Origin: Pseudonocardiaceae bacterium YIM PH 21723
GTDB taxonomy: Bacteria > Actinomycetota > Actinomycetes > Mycobacteriales > Pseudonocardiaceae
Reading direction: 5' to 3'
Assembly (NCBI GenBank): GCA_003600225.1
Contig: QZFT01000078.1
Span: 182,953 to 246,952, forward strand
DNA: 64,000 nucleotides
In this document: piece after piece, positions 19,401 to 28,455 of the stretch
How the letters are laid out: every line of letters begins with the position of its first letter
How positions within the stretch are numbered: position 1 is the stretch's first letter
The notes under the pieces: generated by a model
Told to the model about the DNA's origin: nothing
What the model saw: only the letters and a program-made list of their open reading frames with translations
The model's database searches: none
Program-made: the position numbers and the translations under genes

Positions 19401-20893
19401 CCACGACGTCCGGCACCGGGGTCGACCGGTGGAACGTGGCGGATCGGCAGAAGCCCAGCCCGATCGAGAAGCGGTATGTGGGCGGGCACGACAAGTCCAG
19501 TTCCCTGTTCACCGCCGCGGGAAATGTGCTGATCTCGGCCACTGCGGCCGGGCAGACCGACTTCCAGGGCGTTCTCGACAACGGCGACATCACCGGCGAG
19601 TCGAGGTTCCGGACGATCCCGTCGGCGAGCCCGTTCAGATCCATCGCGGCGAGCGCGGAGAGCGGTGTCTCGGCCTTCGGCCTGGACGGCGGCCAGATCC
19701 AGGTGTGGGCCTCCAGGCGGGCGGCACCCGGCCTGCCGGGCACGCACGGGACCTTCCCCCGGCCCTCGTTCGGCGACCAGTTCAACCGGTTCGGGAATCT
19801 GTACGTGAACCGGGTGTCGCCCAGCGACCGGCGGGTGCAGCTGTGGGACACCAACCAGCTCGCCGCGCCGAAACACCTCTTCGACTTCCCCGAACCCTGG
19901 ACCGAGGCCGGATTCTGGTCCGCCACCGGCCAGCTGATCACGTACTCGGCGGACGGCAAGGTCGCCCTCTGGGATGTGTCCGACCCGGCCCGGCCGCGGC
20001 CGGTGTTGCAGGTCGACGGCGAACGATCGCCGGCGCTGTCGCCGGACGGCACCCTGCTCGCCACCATCGACCGGCGCCGGTCCGAAGTGGACATTCACCG
20101 GCGAGCGGATGACGGGTCCTGGGCCAAGGTCGGCGCCTATCGGACCGGTTTGGTGCCGGCCGTGGACCACCAGATCGGGTTCGCCGGGACGGGCGCGTTG
20201 TACGTGCCCGAGGGCGACGAGGTGGTCCTGCTGGACATCCGGGACCCCGCGAATCCACGGCGCGTGGACAAGCTCACCGGAGCGGCGGATCGGGAGATCT
20301 CCGTCGGCATCGGCCAGACCTTTATCAGCGCGGCGAAGTACGGCGACTTCCCGAGGGCCTGGGACCTGCGCGAGCCGGGGAAGCCGGTGGACTGTGGCAG
20401 CCAGCTCGAACTGGGCACGGCCGCGACGGTCAGACCGCTGTCCGGGGACAAGGTCCTCGTCCAGTCGATGGCGGGCGGGGCGCTGACGGTGTGGGATCTG
20501 CACGAGCCGTGTAAGCCCAAGCTGATCTCGACCGTCAAGAAGACCGGCGAGACGGCCCGGGTGGTGGTCAGCCGGGACGGCAGGTACTTCGCCGAGGGCC
20601 CGCTGACCGGCACCGCGGCGCCGGTCCGGGTGTGGGACGTCGGCGGGAAGGATGCCCCGGTGGAGATCGCCACCGTCCCGCTGCCGGATGACGTCAACTG
20701 GATGGAGTTCCTGCCCCAGGCCGGGTGGTTCGCCATGGAGACCGGCCTGAAGGAGCCCAGGACCGCACTGCTGGACATCGACGCCGAGCGGGTGCACCGG
20801 ACCTACTGCGACTCCGATCCGGTGTTCCCGATCAGTGATGATCAGTGGATCGCGCAACTCCACGGCCAGAAGATCGACATTCCCTGCTCCTAG
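16427..20893 (+). CDS. Caspase–STAND NTPase–TM–beta-propeller protein (conflict system effector)
   Basis: A 1488-residue protein. Residues 10-250 form a caspase-like peptidase (C14) with catalytic His88 (YYIGHG) and Cys140 (LDCCFAG). Residues 262-700 are a STAND-type NTPase: CPYRGLDFF linker, FGREEQ, Walker A GLSGVGKSS (310-318, Lys316), Walker B LVLFIDQFEELF (Asp409), FGLRADFY, then a helical winged region ending with ISHEALLRHWPRL. One transmembrane helix follows at about 716-740 (MLAGAVLVLVMLLIALPVAG). Residues 790-1488 are WD40-like propeller repeats (SADARTVKLWNTTD, VKLW/IQVW/VQLWD motifs). The known logic of such proteins is ligand sensing by the propeller, NTP-driven assembly and caspase activation. 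The start overlaps EACC1; the stop overlaps the convergent aldehyde dehydrogenase stop. Confidence 0.9.
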   Translation: MSEDLVPLSSPGTRVLLIGSGRHAEDSQVPSIPQVEDTVRELAVTLAQRCGVEPTVLLDPEDPIELGDAIAKAAREATDVLVVYYIGHGLISPGNALHLATVATDDPMNGLAFKALPYQAVREALATSRARSTVVVLDCCFAGRALGSLGTPASDAFTLAATGGTYLLAAAAASEQALAPVGQPYTAFTGQLISLLRDGDPNGPRLLTIDHVFRYLRREMTRRDLPAPARQPSGQAGDLVLCRNPAYRAPLEAVAQPQIIGDEPDCPYRGLDFFTQDDAAVFFGREEQVEEILGRLAGWVDSGGLIALVGLSGVGKSSLIHAGLLPALQRGELAVPGSRTWPHLVLTPGDDPLAHLAQRLSGASDIPAEEITARIAEDPAQLAVIIQIALRRYTGGKEVAGGRLVLFIDQFEELFTAEVDERHRRTYVAALHAAAAGVAVVIFGLRADFYAQAMIHPELVEALRDRQLPLAPMTQDQLREAIEKPALAVGVPLEDGLAENILRDLQGNAEFTGGALPLLSYALQLTWMNRAGGPLTHSAYESTGGIWEAVTQQADVAYESLDSAGQAAARMLLLRMVHLGAATDDTRKSLDLSVILDDMSTVDRLPILSARDGFAQRRLITIDGDIARISHEALLRHWPRLRKWIEQDRQGLLVHRQLAEDAEKWQLARQSQEYLYTGTRLEATADWADDNPDQLTQTERDFLRAGGRARRERRGMLAGAVLVLVMLLIALPVAGVLAYQNMNDRTDGDARRIAQQADALRGVDPATAFQLNLVAFELAPGLPETRSGLIASSTNPHPVVLSAHQGAVRQLAFTADGHILASADARTVKLWNTTDPRRPSVLRVLPSPGTEPAIAMDQQRPRLAVAAGDRLEFWDVVKQTQTSSVPAPGARELVFSPDGGTLAVLGDQGLALWDVTGQPAQLFTAPLPGTESLTGAFSHDGRTLATSAKAQGSTVIQLWEVADSRAASVQSAIVTDVVGRLCFSHDGRVLLATTSGTGVDRWNVADRQKPSPIEKRYVGGHDKSSSLFTAAGNVLISATAAGQTDFQGVLDNGDITGESRFRTIPSASPFRSIAASAESGVSAFGLDGGQIQVWASRRAAPGLPGTHGTFPRPSFGDQFNRFGNLYVNRVSPSDRRVQLWDTNQLAAPKHLFDFPEPWTEAGFWSATGQLITYSADGKVALWDVSDPARPRPVLQVDGERSPALSPDGTLLATIDRRRSEVDIHRRADDGSWAKVGAYRTGLVPAVDHQIGFAGTGALYVPEGDEVVLLDIRDPANPRRVDKLTGAADREISVGIGQTFISAAKYGDFPRAWDLREPGKPVDCGSQLELGTAATVRPLSGDKVLVQSMAGGALTVWDLHEPCKPKLISTVKKTGETARVVVSRDGRYFAEGPLTGTAAPVRVWDVGGKDAPVEIATVPLPDDVNWMEFLPQAGWFAMETGLKEPRTALLDIDAERVHRTYCDSDPVFPISDDQWIAQLHGQKIDIPCS

Positions 20894-22335
20894 AGCTCGA
20901 TGCCGGTGAAGACGGTGACGCGTTCCTCGGTGAGGTCGGCCATCGCGGAGCGCAGGCCCTCGCGGCCGACGCCGGAGCCCTTCACGCCGCCGTACGGCAT
21001 CTGGTCGGCGCGGTAGGACGGCACGTCGCCGATGATCACGCCGCCGACGTCCAACCGGGACGACGCGGTGAAGGCGGTCTGCAGGTCCCTGGTGAAGACG
21101 CCCGCCTGGAGGCCGTACGGGGAGTCGTTGACCGCGTCCAGCGCGGCGTCCACACCGTCCACAACGGACACCACGAGAACCGGGCCGAAGACCTCCTCGC
21201 GCCAGACCTTGGCGGACGGGTCCACATCGGACAGAACGGTCGGTTCGATCGAGGTGCCGATGCGCTTGCCGCCGGTGAGCAGGGTCGCTCCGCCATCCAC
21301 CGCCTCGGTGATCCACTCCTCGATGCGGGCGGCGGCGGCCTCGTCGACCACCGGGCCGACCTCGACGAGCGGATCGTGCGGGTCTCCGGTGATCAGGTCG
21401 CGCACCGACTCGACCAGCAGCGGCACGAACCGGTCGGCCACCGCCCGGTCCACGATCACCCGCTGCACCGCGATGCAGCTCTGCCCGGCCTGGTAGTTGC
21501 CGAACGTGGCGATCCGCGCGGCCGCGTGCTCCAGATCCGGGTAGTCCGCGCAGATCACGGCCGCCGCGTTGCCACCGAGTTCCAGCACCACGTGTTTGCG
21601 GGGCACGGTGTCCAGGATGGACCAGCCGACCGGGCCGGAACCGGTGAACGAGACCACCGGCAGCCGGGCGTCCTTGACCAGGGCCTGCGTCTCCTCATTG
21701 CCCACCGGGAGTACGGAGAACGCGCCCGCGGGCAGGTCGGTCTCGGCGAGCAGTTCGCCGAGCAGCAGGCAGGCGAGGGGCGTGCGGGGCGCCGGCTTGA
21801 TGATGATCGGGGCGCCGACGGCCAGGGCCGGGGCGACCTTGTGCGCGACCAGGTTCAGCGGGAAGTTGAACGGGCTGATGCCCAGCACCGGGCCCCGGGA
21901 CACCCGCCGGATCATCGCCAGCCTGCCGGTCGCGGCCGGATCGGTGTCCAGCCGCTGCAACTCACCGGAGAACCGGCGGGCCTCCTCGGCGGCGAAGCGG
22001 AAGGTGGACACCGCGCGGTCCACCTCGGCCTCGGCCCAGCGCAACGGCTTGCCGTTCTCGGCGGTGATGATCTCCGCGAGCTCCTCGGCCCGCTCCCTGA
22101 TCCCGGCGGACACGTGGTCCAGCGCCGCCGCGCGCCGGTGGGCCGGGAGGGTGCGCAGCGTGGTGGACACGGCTGCGGCCGAGGCCACCGCGCGCTCGAT
22201 CTGCTCCGGTCCGGGAACGGCGCAGCGGGCGACCTCGGTGCCGTCGAAGGGGTGGTGCACCACCAGTTCGCCCACGCCCTGTTCCGGGCGACCGGCGATG
22301 AAGCACGGGTGCACGTTCGCGGCATACGCATCCAT
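20890..22335 (-). CDS. Aldehyde dehydrogenase family protein (NAD(P)+-dependent)
   Basis: A 481-residue protein from ATG 22335 (an in-frame GTG three codons upstream at 22344 is possible). Motifs of the ALDH superfamily in order: GISPFNFPLNLVAHK (cofactor), FTGSGPVGW, VLELGGNAA (catalytic Glu), AGQSCIAVQRV (catalytic Cys) and EVFGPVLVV. The protein oxidises an aldehyde to an acid; GQSCIAVQR and the overall pattern resemble the non-phosphorylating GAPDH/succinate-semialdehyde-like group, but the substrate is not assigned. It is convergent with the caspase gene, their stops sharing CTAG at 20890-20893. It is divergent from guaA. Confidence 0.93.
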   Translation of the reverse strand: MDAYAANVHPCFIAGRPEQGVGELVVHHPFDGTEVARCAVPGPEQIERAVASAAAVSTTLRTLPAHRRAAALDHVSAGIRERAEELAEIITAENGKPLRWAEAEVDRAVSTFRFAAEEARRFSGELQRLDTDPAATGRLAMIRRVSRGPVLGISPFNFPLNLVAHKVAPALAVGAPIIIKPAPRTPLACLLLGELLAETDLPAGAFSVLPVGNEETQALVKDARLPVVSFTGSGPVGWSILDTVPRKHVVLELGGNAAAVICADYPDLEHAAARIATFGNYQAGQSCIAVQRVIVDRAVADRFVPLLVESVRDLITGDPHDPLVEVGPVVDEAAAARIEEWITEAVDGGATLLTGGKRIGTSIEPTVLSDVDPSAKVWREEVFGPVLVVSVVDGVDAALDAVNDSPYGLQAGVFTRDLQTAFTASSRLDVGGVIIGDVPSYRADQMPYGGVKGSGVGREGLRSAMADLTEERVTVFTGIEL

Positions 22336-22383
22336 ATGCGACACCGTAGTAGGATCACCTGTAGCTGACTGATGATGGTGGCT

Positions 22384-22560
22384 AGGGTTCCGCCGTACTT
22401 GTTACTTACGGGTCTGGTTCGAGCGCCACAGAAGGTCCCCTCCGTGGGGACCAGCACCTCCGGGAGAGAAGCCCAGGGAGGGACCGGTCGGTACACAGGT
22501 GTACACGTGTGCCGAGAAGGTTCCTCATCGCTTTCTCGCGCCCGATCCCGAAGGTTGACC
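22384..22560 (+). promoter_or_regulatory. Structured leader upstream of guaA
   Basis: About 180 nt before the guaA ATG with several stems: GGTCCCC-tccgt-GGGGACC (22434-22452), CTCCGGGAG just after it, and CGGTACAC paired with GTGTGCCG (22489-22514, one G-T pair). No known riboswitch consensus was recognised. It could be a leader RNA or only GC-rich promoter DNA. Confidence 0.4.
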
Positions 22561-24108
<1,548 letters not shown>

Positions 24109-24111
24109 CAA

Positions 24112-24215
24112 CGTAAGCAAGGTGCCCTTGCTCGCATCAGACGCGAGTAAGGGCACCATGCTTACGAAAAAGGCCGGGCCCCCTTCTCGCTGGAGCGGCG
24201 AGAAGGGGGCCCGGC
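24112..24215. terminator. Two back-to-back hairpins between convergent guaA and the PspC operon
   Basis: Hairpin 1 (arms 24112-24135 and 24143-24166) has two non-Watson-Crick positions in 24. Hairpin 2 has perfect 18-bp arms, 24173-24190 and 24198-24215. On the minus strand hairpin 2 is followed by CTTTTTC, so it is a canonical intrinsic terminator for the minus-strand genes. Hairpin 1 directly follows guaA. Confidence 0.85.
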
Positions 24216-24400
24216 TTGCTCCCCGTAAAGACTGTGGTGGGCGCGGCCCGCCCTCGCTGGACCGCGCCCAACCGTGAAGCTGTACCCGCGTTGCCCGCTC
24301 TCCGGTGAAGCGGAGGTGGCCGGAGTGCGGTTGTGCCGCCCCGCTGGTGCATCTTCTGTATAGGAGAAGGGGCACCCACCCGGCTGATGACGCGAGAACC

Positions 24401-24649
24401 CTAGATTTTTTCCGTCTCGTCCTCATGTTCGGCCGTTTGGTCCACCGGTTCGGCCTTACGCTCGCGGCCGCGCACCGCGTTGACGATGACCAGCACGCCG
24501 ACCAGTCCGAGCGCGCCGACCGCCAGCCAGCGGGCCTCGAACACCACGTCCTGCGTCCGGCCGAGGATGGCCAGGCCGCCGACCAGCAGCGCGATCAGGC
24601 CGAAAACGAGGGCCAGTGGGTCCACCGAGTAGGGCTTGTTGTCAGCCAC
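24401..24649 (-). CDS. Small two-helix membrane protein
   Basis: An 82-residue protein: short cytosolic start (MADNKPYSVDP), two hydrophobic segments (LALVFGLIALLVGGLAILG and WLAVGALGLVGVLVIVNAV) and a charged tail. The family is not recognised beyond small actinobacterial membrane proteins. The start overlaps the end of the PspC gene by 8 bp, so the two are cotranslated and probably act together in the envelope-stress module. Confidence 0.75.
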   Translation of the reverse strand: MADNKPYSVDPLALVFGLIALLVGGLAILGRTQDVVFEARWLAVGALGLVGVLVIVNAVRGRERKAEPVDQTAEHEDETEKI

Positions 24650-25877
24650 GGTCCACCTCCACAGCTCCGGTGCCGACCTCGACGTCCAGCACGATTTTTC
24701 CGTACTCCGGCTCGCCCGGTGCGCTGGCGGTCACCCGGGACGGCAGGCCGCCGACCTGGCTGTCCAGGCAGTTCACCGCGCCGAGGCCGCTCTTGCAGCT
24801 GACCTCCGCCGCCACAGCCGTGGGCAGCGTGACGTTGACCTCGCCGATGTTCACCTTCACCGAGATGTTCTTGGTCTCCCCGGCGGGCACCCGCACGGCG
24901 GTCAGATCCAGGCTCGCCTTCCCGGCGTCCAGGTTGTAGCTGGGCTGCACCTCGCTGATCGAGTTCGCCGACCAGTTGACGTGGGCCCCGCTGGTGTTCA
25001 GCCGGTGCGTGACCCCGGAGCCCAGCGTGATCAGGATGGTCGGGATGACCAGCAGGATCAGGCCCCGGCCGCCGCGGACGAACGCGCCGACCACCAGGCC
25101 GATGCCCATGACCACCAGCAGCACGCCGAACATCTCGGTGCCGTTCGCGGAGAAGCCGTAGCGGCCCTCCAGCAGCAGCATCGCCGCCGCGACGACCAGG
25201 ACCACACCGAAGGTGATCGCGGTGACCGGAGACCGGCGCTTCGGCGGCTTCGGCGGGAACGGGGGCGGCGGCGGGCCGTACGCCGGCGGCGCCCAGTTGG
25301 GCGGTGGCGGGGGCGGTGGCGTTGCCGGGTGGATGGGGGCGTCGACCACGCTGGTCGGCGCGTCCATCCCGGCTGCCACGGATCCCTCAGACGCGGGTGG
25401 CATGGGAGCTCCTGGAGTCGGAGGCGTTGGGTAAGGGGCTGCACCGGAACCGGAGCCATTGCGGTTCCGGTGCAGCAGGTACAGGGCGGCGCCCGCCAGG
25501 CCGAGCACCAGGAAGGCGGTGAATCCGCCGTCGACCACGATGCTCGCCGTGGGGATCAGCAGGATGCCGAGCACGATGGTCAGCACCGCGCCGGTCGCAC
25601 TGCGCTTGGTGGTCACCAGCGCCTCGGCCGGCGAGGTCTCGTCCCCCTCGCCGGGCAGCAGCAGCCAGCCCAGCAGGTAGATCAGCACGCCGACGCCGCT
25701 GTAGAAGGTGGTCACCACGAACAGAATCCGGGTGAGCAGTGGGTCTATGCCATAGCGGGCGCTGATGCCTGCCGCCACCCCGGCGACCTTCCGGCCGTGC
25801 AGCGGGCGCACCGGCCGCTGGGCCCAGAAGTCGTCGAGAGGCCCCTGCGTGGCCTGCCCGGTCTCTGTCGTGTTCAT
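24642..25877 (-). CDS. PspC-domain membrane protein with LiaF-like C-terminal domain
   Basis: A 411-residue protein from ATG 25877. The PspC domain comes early (PLHGRKVAGVAAGISARYGI ... YSGVGVLIYLLGWLLLPGEG). Two further TM segments, a long Pro-rich cytosolic linker (residues about 185-235) and three more hydrophobic helices follow, then a C-terminal beta-rich region (SISEVQPSYNLDAGKASLDL, VNIGEVNVTLP) like the DUF2154/LiaF stress-sensing domain. It is divergent from a PspC-containing histidine kinase. Together they resemble a LiaFSR-type or MacRS-like envelope-stress system in which the LiaF-like protein holds the kinase inactive (inference from the family). Confidence 0.85.
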   Translation of the reverse strand: MNTTETGQATQGPLDDFWAQRPVRPLHGRKVAGVAAGISARYGIDPLLTRILFVVTTFYSGVGVLIYLLGWLLLPGEGDETSPAEALVTTKRSATGAVLTIVLGILLIPTASIVVDGGFTAFLVLGLAGAALYLLHRNRNGSGSGAAPYPTPPTPGAPMPPASEGSVAAGMDAPTSVVDAPIHPATPPPPPPPNWAPPAYGPPPPPFPPKPPKRRSPVTAITFGVVLVVAAAMLLLEGRYGFSANGTEMFGVLLVVMGIGLVVGAFVRGGRGLILLVIPTILITLGSGVTHRLNTSGAHVNWSANSISEVQPSYNLDAGKASLDLTAVRVPAGETKNISVKVNIGEVNVTLPTAVAAEVSCKSGLGAVNCLDSQVGGLPSRVTASAPGEPEYGKIVLDVEVGTGAVEVDRG

Positions 25878-25910
25878 ACCGAGAAGATTGCCCGGTCCGC
25901 GTCCCCGGCA

Positions 25911-25972
25911 CATCCGGGATGGACCCTGAACTGAGCCCTGAGACCCCCATGGGGCATCCGGGCGGACCCTGA
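25911..25972. promoter_or_regulatory. Direct repeat CATCCGGG(AT/C)GGACCCTGA in the divergent envelope-stress promoter
   Basis: CATCCGGGATGGACCCTGA at 25911-25929 and CATCCGGGCGGACCCTGA at 25955-25972 lie between the divergent PspC gene and kinase gene. This suits autoregulation by the cognate LuxR-type response regulator; the binding site is not proven. Confidence 0.45.
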
Positions 25973-26006
25973 TGCCCTGGTAACCCGCACGTGTGAGGAT
26001 GATCTG

Positions 26007-27257
26007 GTGTTGAGGTTTCCCCCGCCGCCGTCCAATGCGCGGCAGCCCGTGCAGTCCACGGTGACCTACACCCGTTTGCAACGCAGGCGATCCAACCGGA
26101 TCCTCGGCGGCGTCGCGGGTGCCATCGCCGACCAGCTGAACCTGGACGTGGTCTGGGTACGCTGCGCGTTCACCGTGCTCGCCGCCCTGCCCGGCATCGG
26201 CGTGATCACCTACGGCCTGCTCTGGCTGCTCGTCCCGCAGGCGCCGGCCGGCGTCGGTGGCAGGGACACCGGTAAGCAGCGGCAGCAGTCGCTGATCCTG
26301 CTGGTCATCGGCATCGGCATCGGGTCACTGGCGGTCATGTTCGCCGGCGGCACGGCCAGCTGGATCATGCTGCCGATCGCCATCCTGGTGGTCGGTGCGG
26401 CCGTCGTCTGGCGGGAGGCCGACTCCACCCAGCGGCGACGCTGGCGGGACGGCGCGAAGGCCGGCCTCGTCGGCCCGGCGGGCTGGCACACGTACGTCCG
26501 GATCGGCGTCGGTGCCGCGCTGGTGATCATCGGCCTGGTGTTGCTGCTGCTGGGCAGCGCGGGCGCCAATCCGCTGCAGACCGGTCTGCTGGCCGCGCTG
26601 GCCACCCTGGTCGGCGCGGGTGTGCTGACGGTGCCCTGGTGGGTGCGCCTGGTCGGCGACCTGGACAACGAGCGGGCGGAGCGCATCCGGGTACAGGAGC
26701 GCGCGGACATCGCCGCGCACCTGCACGACTCGGTGCTGCAGACCCTGGCGTTGATCCAGAAGAACCCCGATCAGCCGCGGGAGGTCTCCCGGCTGGCCCG
26801 CAGCCAGGAGCGGCAGTTGCGCGCGTGGCTGTACGGGCAGAAAGAGGGCATGGAGAACTCCACGCTGTCCACCCTGCTGGCCGTCTCGGCGGGCGAGGTC
26901 GAGGACACGTTCGCCATCCGCGTCCAGCAGGTCGTGGTCGGCGACTGCCCGGTGGACGACAAACTGATGCCCCTGGCCGCGGCCGCGCGGGAGGCCATGG
27001 TCAACGCGGCCAAACACGCCGGGGTGCAGGAGATCAGCGTCTACGCTGAAGTGGAGCCCGACCAGGTGTCCATCTTCGTGCGCGACCGGGGAGCCGGTTT
27101 CGACCCGGACGCGGTGCCGGAGGACCGGCACGGCGTGGCCGACTCGATCAAGGGCCGGATGACCCGGCACGGCGGCAAGGTGCGGATCAAGACCGCGCCC
27201 GGTGAGGGCACCGAGGTGGCGTTGCACATGCCACGGACGAAGGAGGCGACGAGCTGA
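26007..27257 (+). CDS. PspC-fused sensor histidine kinase (LiaS/DesK-like)
   Basis: A 416-residue membrane kinase from GTG 26007. The N-terminal PspC domain (RRSNRILGGVAGAIADQLNL ... GVITYGLLWLLVP) is followed by several TM helices and a HisKA_3-type dimerisation region, ERADIAAHLHDSVLQTLALI, with the phospho-acceptor in LHD. The HATPase end has AAREAMVNAAKHAG (N box) and VRDRGAGFDPDAVPEDRHG (G box). Its stop overlaps the response regulator's ATG (TGATG), a typical two-component pair. The signal is probably cell-envelope stress. Confidence 0.93.
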   Translation: MLRFPPPPSNARQPVQSTVTYTRLQRRRSNRILGGVAGAIADQLNLDVVWVRCAFTVLAALPGIGVITYGLLWLLVPQAPAGVGGRDTGKQRQQSLILLVIGIGIGSLAVMFAGGTASWIMLPIAILVVGAAVVWREADSTQRRRWRDGAKAGLVGPAGWHTYVRIGVGAALVIIGLVLLLLGSAGANPLQTGLLAALATLVGAGVLTVPWWVRLVGDLDNERAERIRVQERADIAAHLHDSVLQTLALIQKNPDQPREVSRLARSQERQLRAWLYGQKEGMENSTLSTLLAVSAGEVEDTFAIRVQQVVVGDCPVDDKLMPLAAAAREAMVNAAKHAGVQEISVYAEVEPDQVSIFVRDRGAGFDPDAVPEDRHGVADSIKGRMTRHGGKVRIKTAPGEGTEVALHMPRTKEATS

Positions 27258-27907
27258 TGGAACCGGTGAAGGTTTTCCTGGTGGACGACCACGCGTTGTT
27301 CCGCACCGGCGTGCGCGCCGAGCTGGACGGGGCCGAGGAGATCACCGTGATCGGTGAGGCCGGCTCGGTGGCCGAGGCGGTCGCCGGCATCCGGCACTTC
27401 GCCCCGGACGTGGTGCTGCTGGACGTGCACATGCCGGACGGCGGCGGCGCCGAGGTGCTGCGGCAGATCCGGAGCACCGACTCGCAGACGACCTTCCTGG
27501 CGCTGTCGGTCTCCGACGACGCCGAGGACGTGATCCAGGTGATCCGCGCCGGTGCGCGCGGCTACGTCACCAAGACCATCTCCGGCCGGGAACTGGTCGA
27601 GGCGATCCAGCGGGTGTCCGAGGGCGACGCGGTGTTCTCGCCGCGGCTGGCCGGCTTCGTGCTGGACGCGTTCTCCAGCGGCAAGGCCACGGTCGGCGGC
27701 GGCGACCCGGAGGTGGACAGCCTCACGCCCCGGGAACGGGACGTGCTGCGCCTGCTGGCCAGGGGATACGCGTACAAGGAGATCGCCTCGGAGCTGTTCA
27801 TCAGCGTCAAGACGGTGGAGACGCACGTGTCCTCGGTGCTGCGCAAGACGCAGATGTCCAACCGGTACGAGCTGTCCCGCTGGGCTGCCGACCGACGGCT
27901 TGTGTGA
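27257..27907 (+). CDS. LuxR/NarL-family response regulator
   Basis: A 216-residue cytosolic regulator. The receiver domain has the acidic pocket VDDH, the phospho-acceptor Asp in VVLLDVHMPDGG (about residue 55) and a Lys in YVTKTISG. The output domain at about residues 150-212 is a LuxR helix-turn-helix (LTPRERDVLRLLARGYAYKE ... SVKTVETHVSSVLRKTQMSN). Its partner is the overlapping upstream kinase. The direct repeats at 25911-25972 are candidate targets. Confidence 0.95.
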   Translation: MEPVKVFLVDDHALFRTGVRAELDGAEEITVIGEAGSVAEAVAGIRHFAPDVVLLDVHMPDGGGAEVLRQIRSTDSQTTFLALSVSDDAEDVIQVIRAGARGYVTKTISGRELVEAIQRVSEGDAVFSPRLAGFVLDAFSSGKATVGGGDPEVDSLTPRERDVLRLLARGYAYKEIASELFISVKTVETHVSSVLRKTQMSNRYELSRWAADRRLV

Positions 27908-27934
27908 TCGTCGGTTACTGACCAGTATGGGCGC

Positions 27935-28396
27935 GTGACTGAGCCGAATGCCACCGGCAGCGTGGAGATCGCCGCTTCGCCGGAGAAGGTCTACGAGCTG
28001 ATCAGTGATGTGCCGAACTTCGGCAAGTACACCGCCGAGACCTACCGGGCCACCTGGCTGGGTGGCCCGCGTAAGCCGGTCGTCGGGCAGAAGTTCCTCG
28101 GCTGGAACTCCAACGGCAAGATGACCTGGGCGACCCCGGTGAAGATCACCGCCGCCGACCCCGGCCGCCGATTCGCCTTCCAGTGCCTCGGCGTCGGATT
28201 CGAGGCCGGGTACTGGCAGTACGACATCGAGCCCACCGACGGCGGCTGCCGGCTGACCGAGTCCTCGTGGGACAAGCGCCCGCGCTGGATCGCCAAGCTG
28301 GCCGACACGCTGATCCGGGTGAAGGACCGGCCGGCGGACAACACCCGCAACATCGCCGCCACCCTGGAACGCCTGAAGCTGGCCGCCGAGAGCTAG
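27935..28396 (+). CDS. SRPBCC (polyketide cyclase/dehydrase-like) family protein
   Basis: A 153-residue protein from GTG 27935. The START-like fold is seen from GSVEIAASPEKVYELISDVPNFGKYTAET, a central beta region and a C-terminal amphipathic helix (NTRNIAATLERLKLAAES). These small proteins bind hydrophobic ligands or act as cyclases/chaperones; no specific role can be assigned. Convergent with the EamA transporter gene; a perfect family B hairpin fills the gap. Confidence 0.85.
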   Translation: MTEPNATGSVEIAASPEKVYELISDVPNFGKYTAETYRATWLGGPRKPVVGQKFLGWNSNGKMTWATPVKITAADPGRRFAFQCLGVGFEAGYWQYDIEPTDGGCRLTESSWDKRPRWIAKLADTLIRVKDRPADNTRNIAATLERLKLAAES

Positions 28397-28402
28397 TCGA
28401 AC

Positions 28403-28451
28403 CCGAAGTTGACGATGTTCGGGAAAAGCACCCGAACATCGTCAACTTCGG
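28403..28451. repeat. Family B hairpin, perfect 21-bp arms
   Basis: Arms 28403-28423 (CCGAAGTTGACGATGTTCGGG without its last base is 20 nt) and 28431-28451, with 7-nt loop AAAAGCA. Located between two convergent stops (28396 and 28456), so a bidirectional terminator role fits. Confidence 0.88.
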
Positions 28452-28455
28452 CGAA

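Noticed and set aside
16142..21316. Very long open frame on the minus strand opposite the caspase gene (over 1700 codons)
   Set aside because: Composition is the Arg/Gly/His/Gln-rich pattern of an antisense frame in GC-rich DNA; the plus strand has clear catalytic and NTP-binding motifs.
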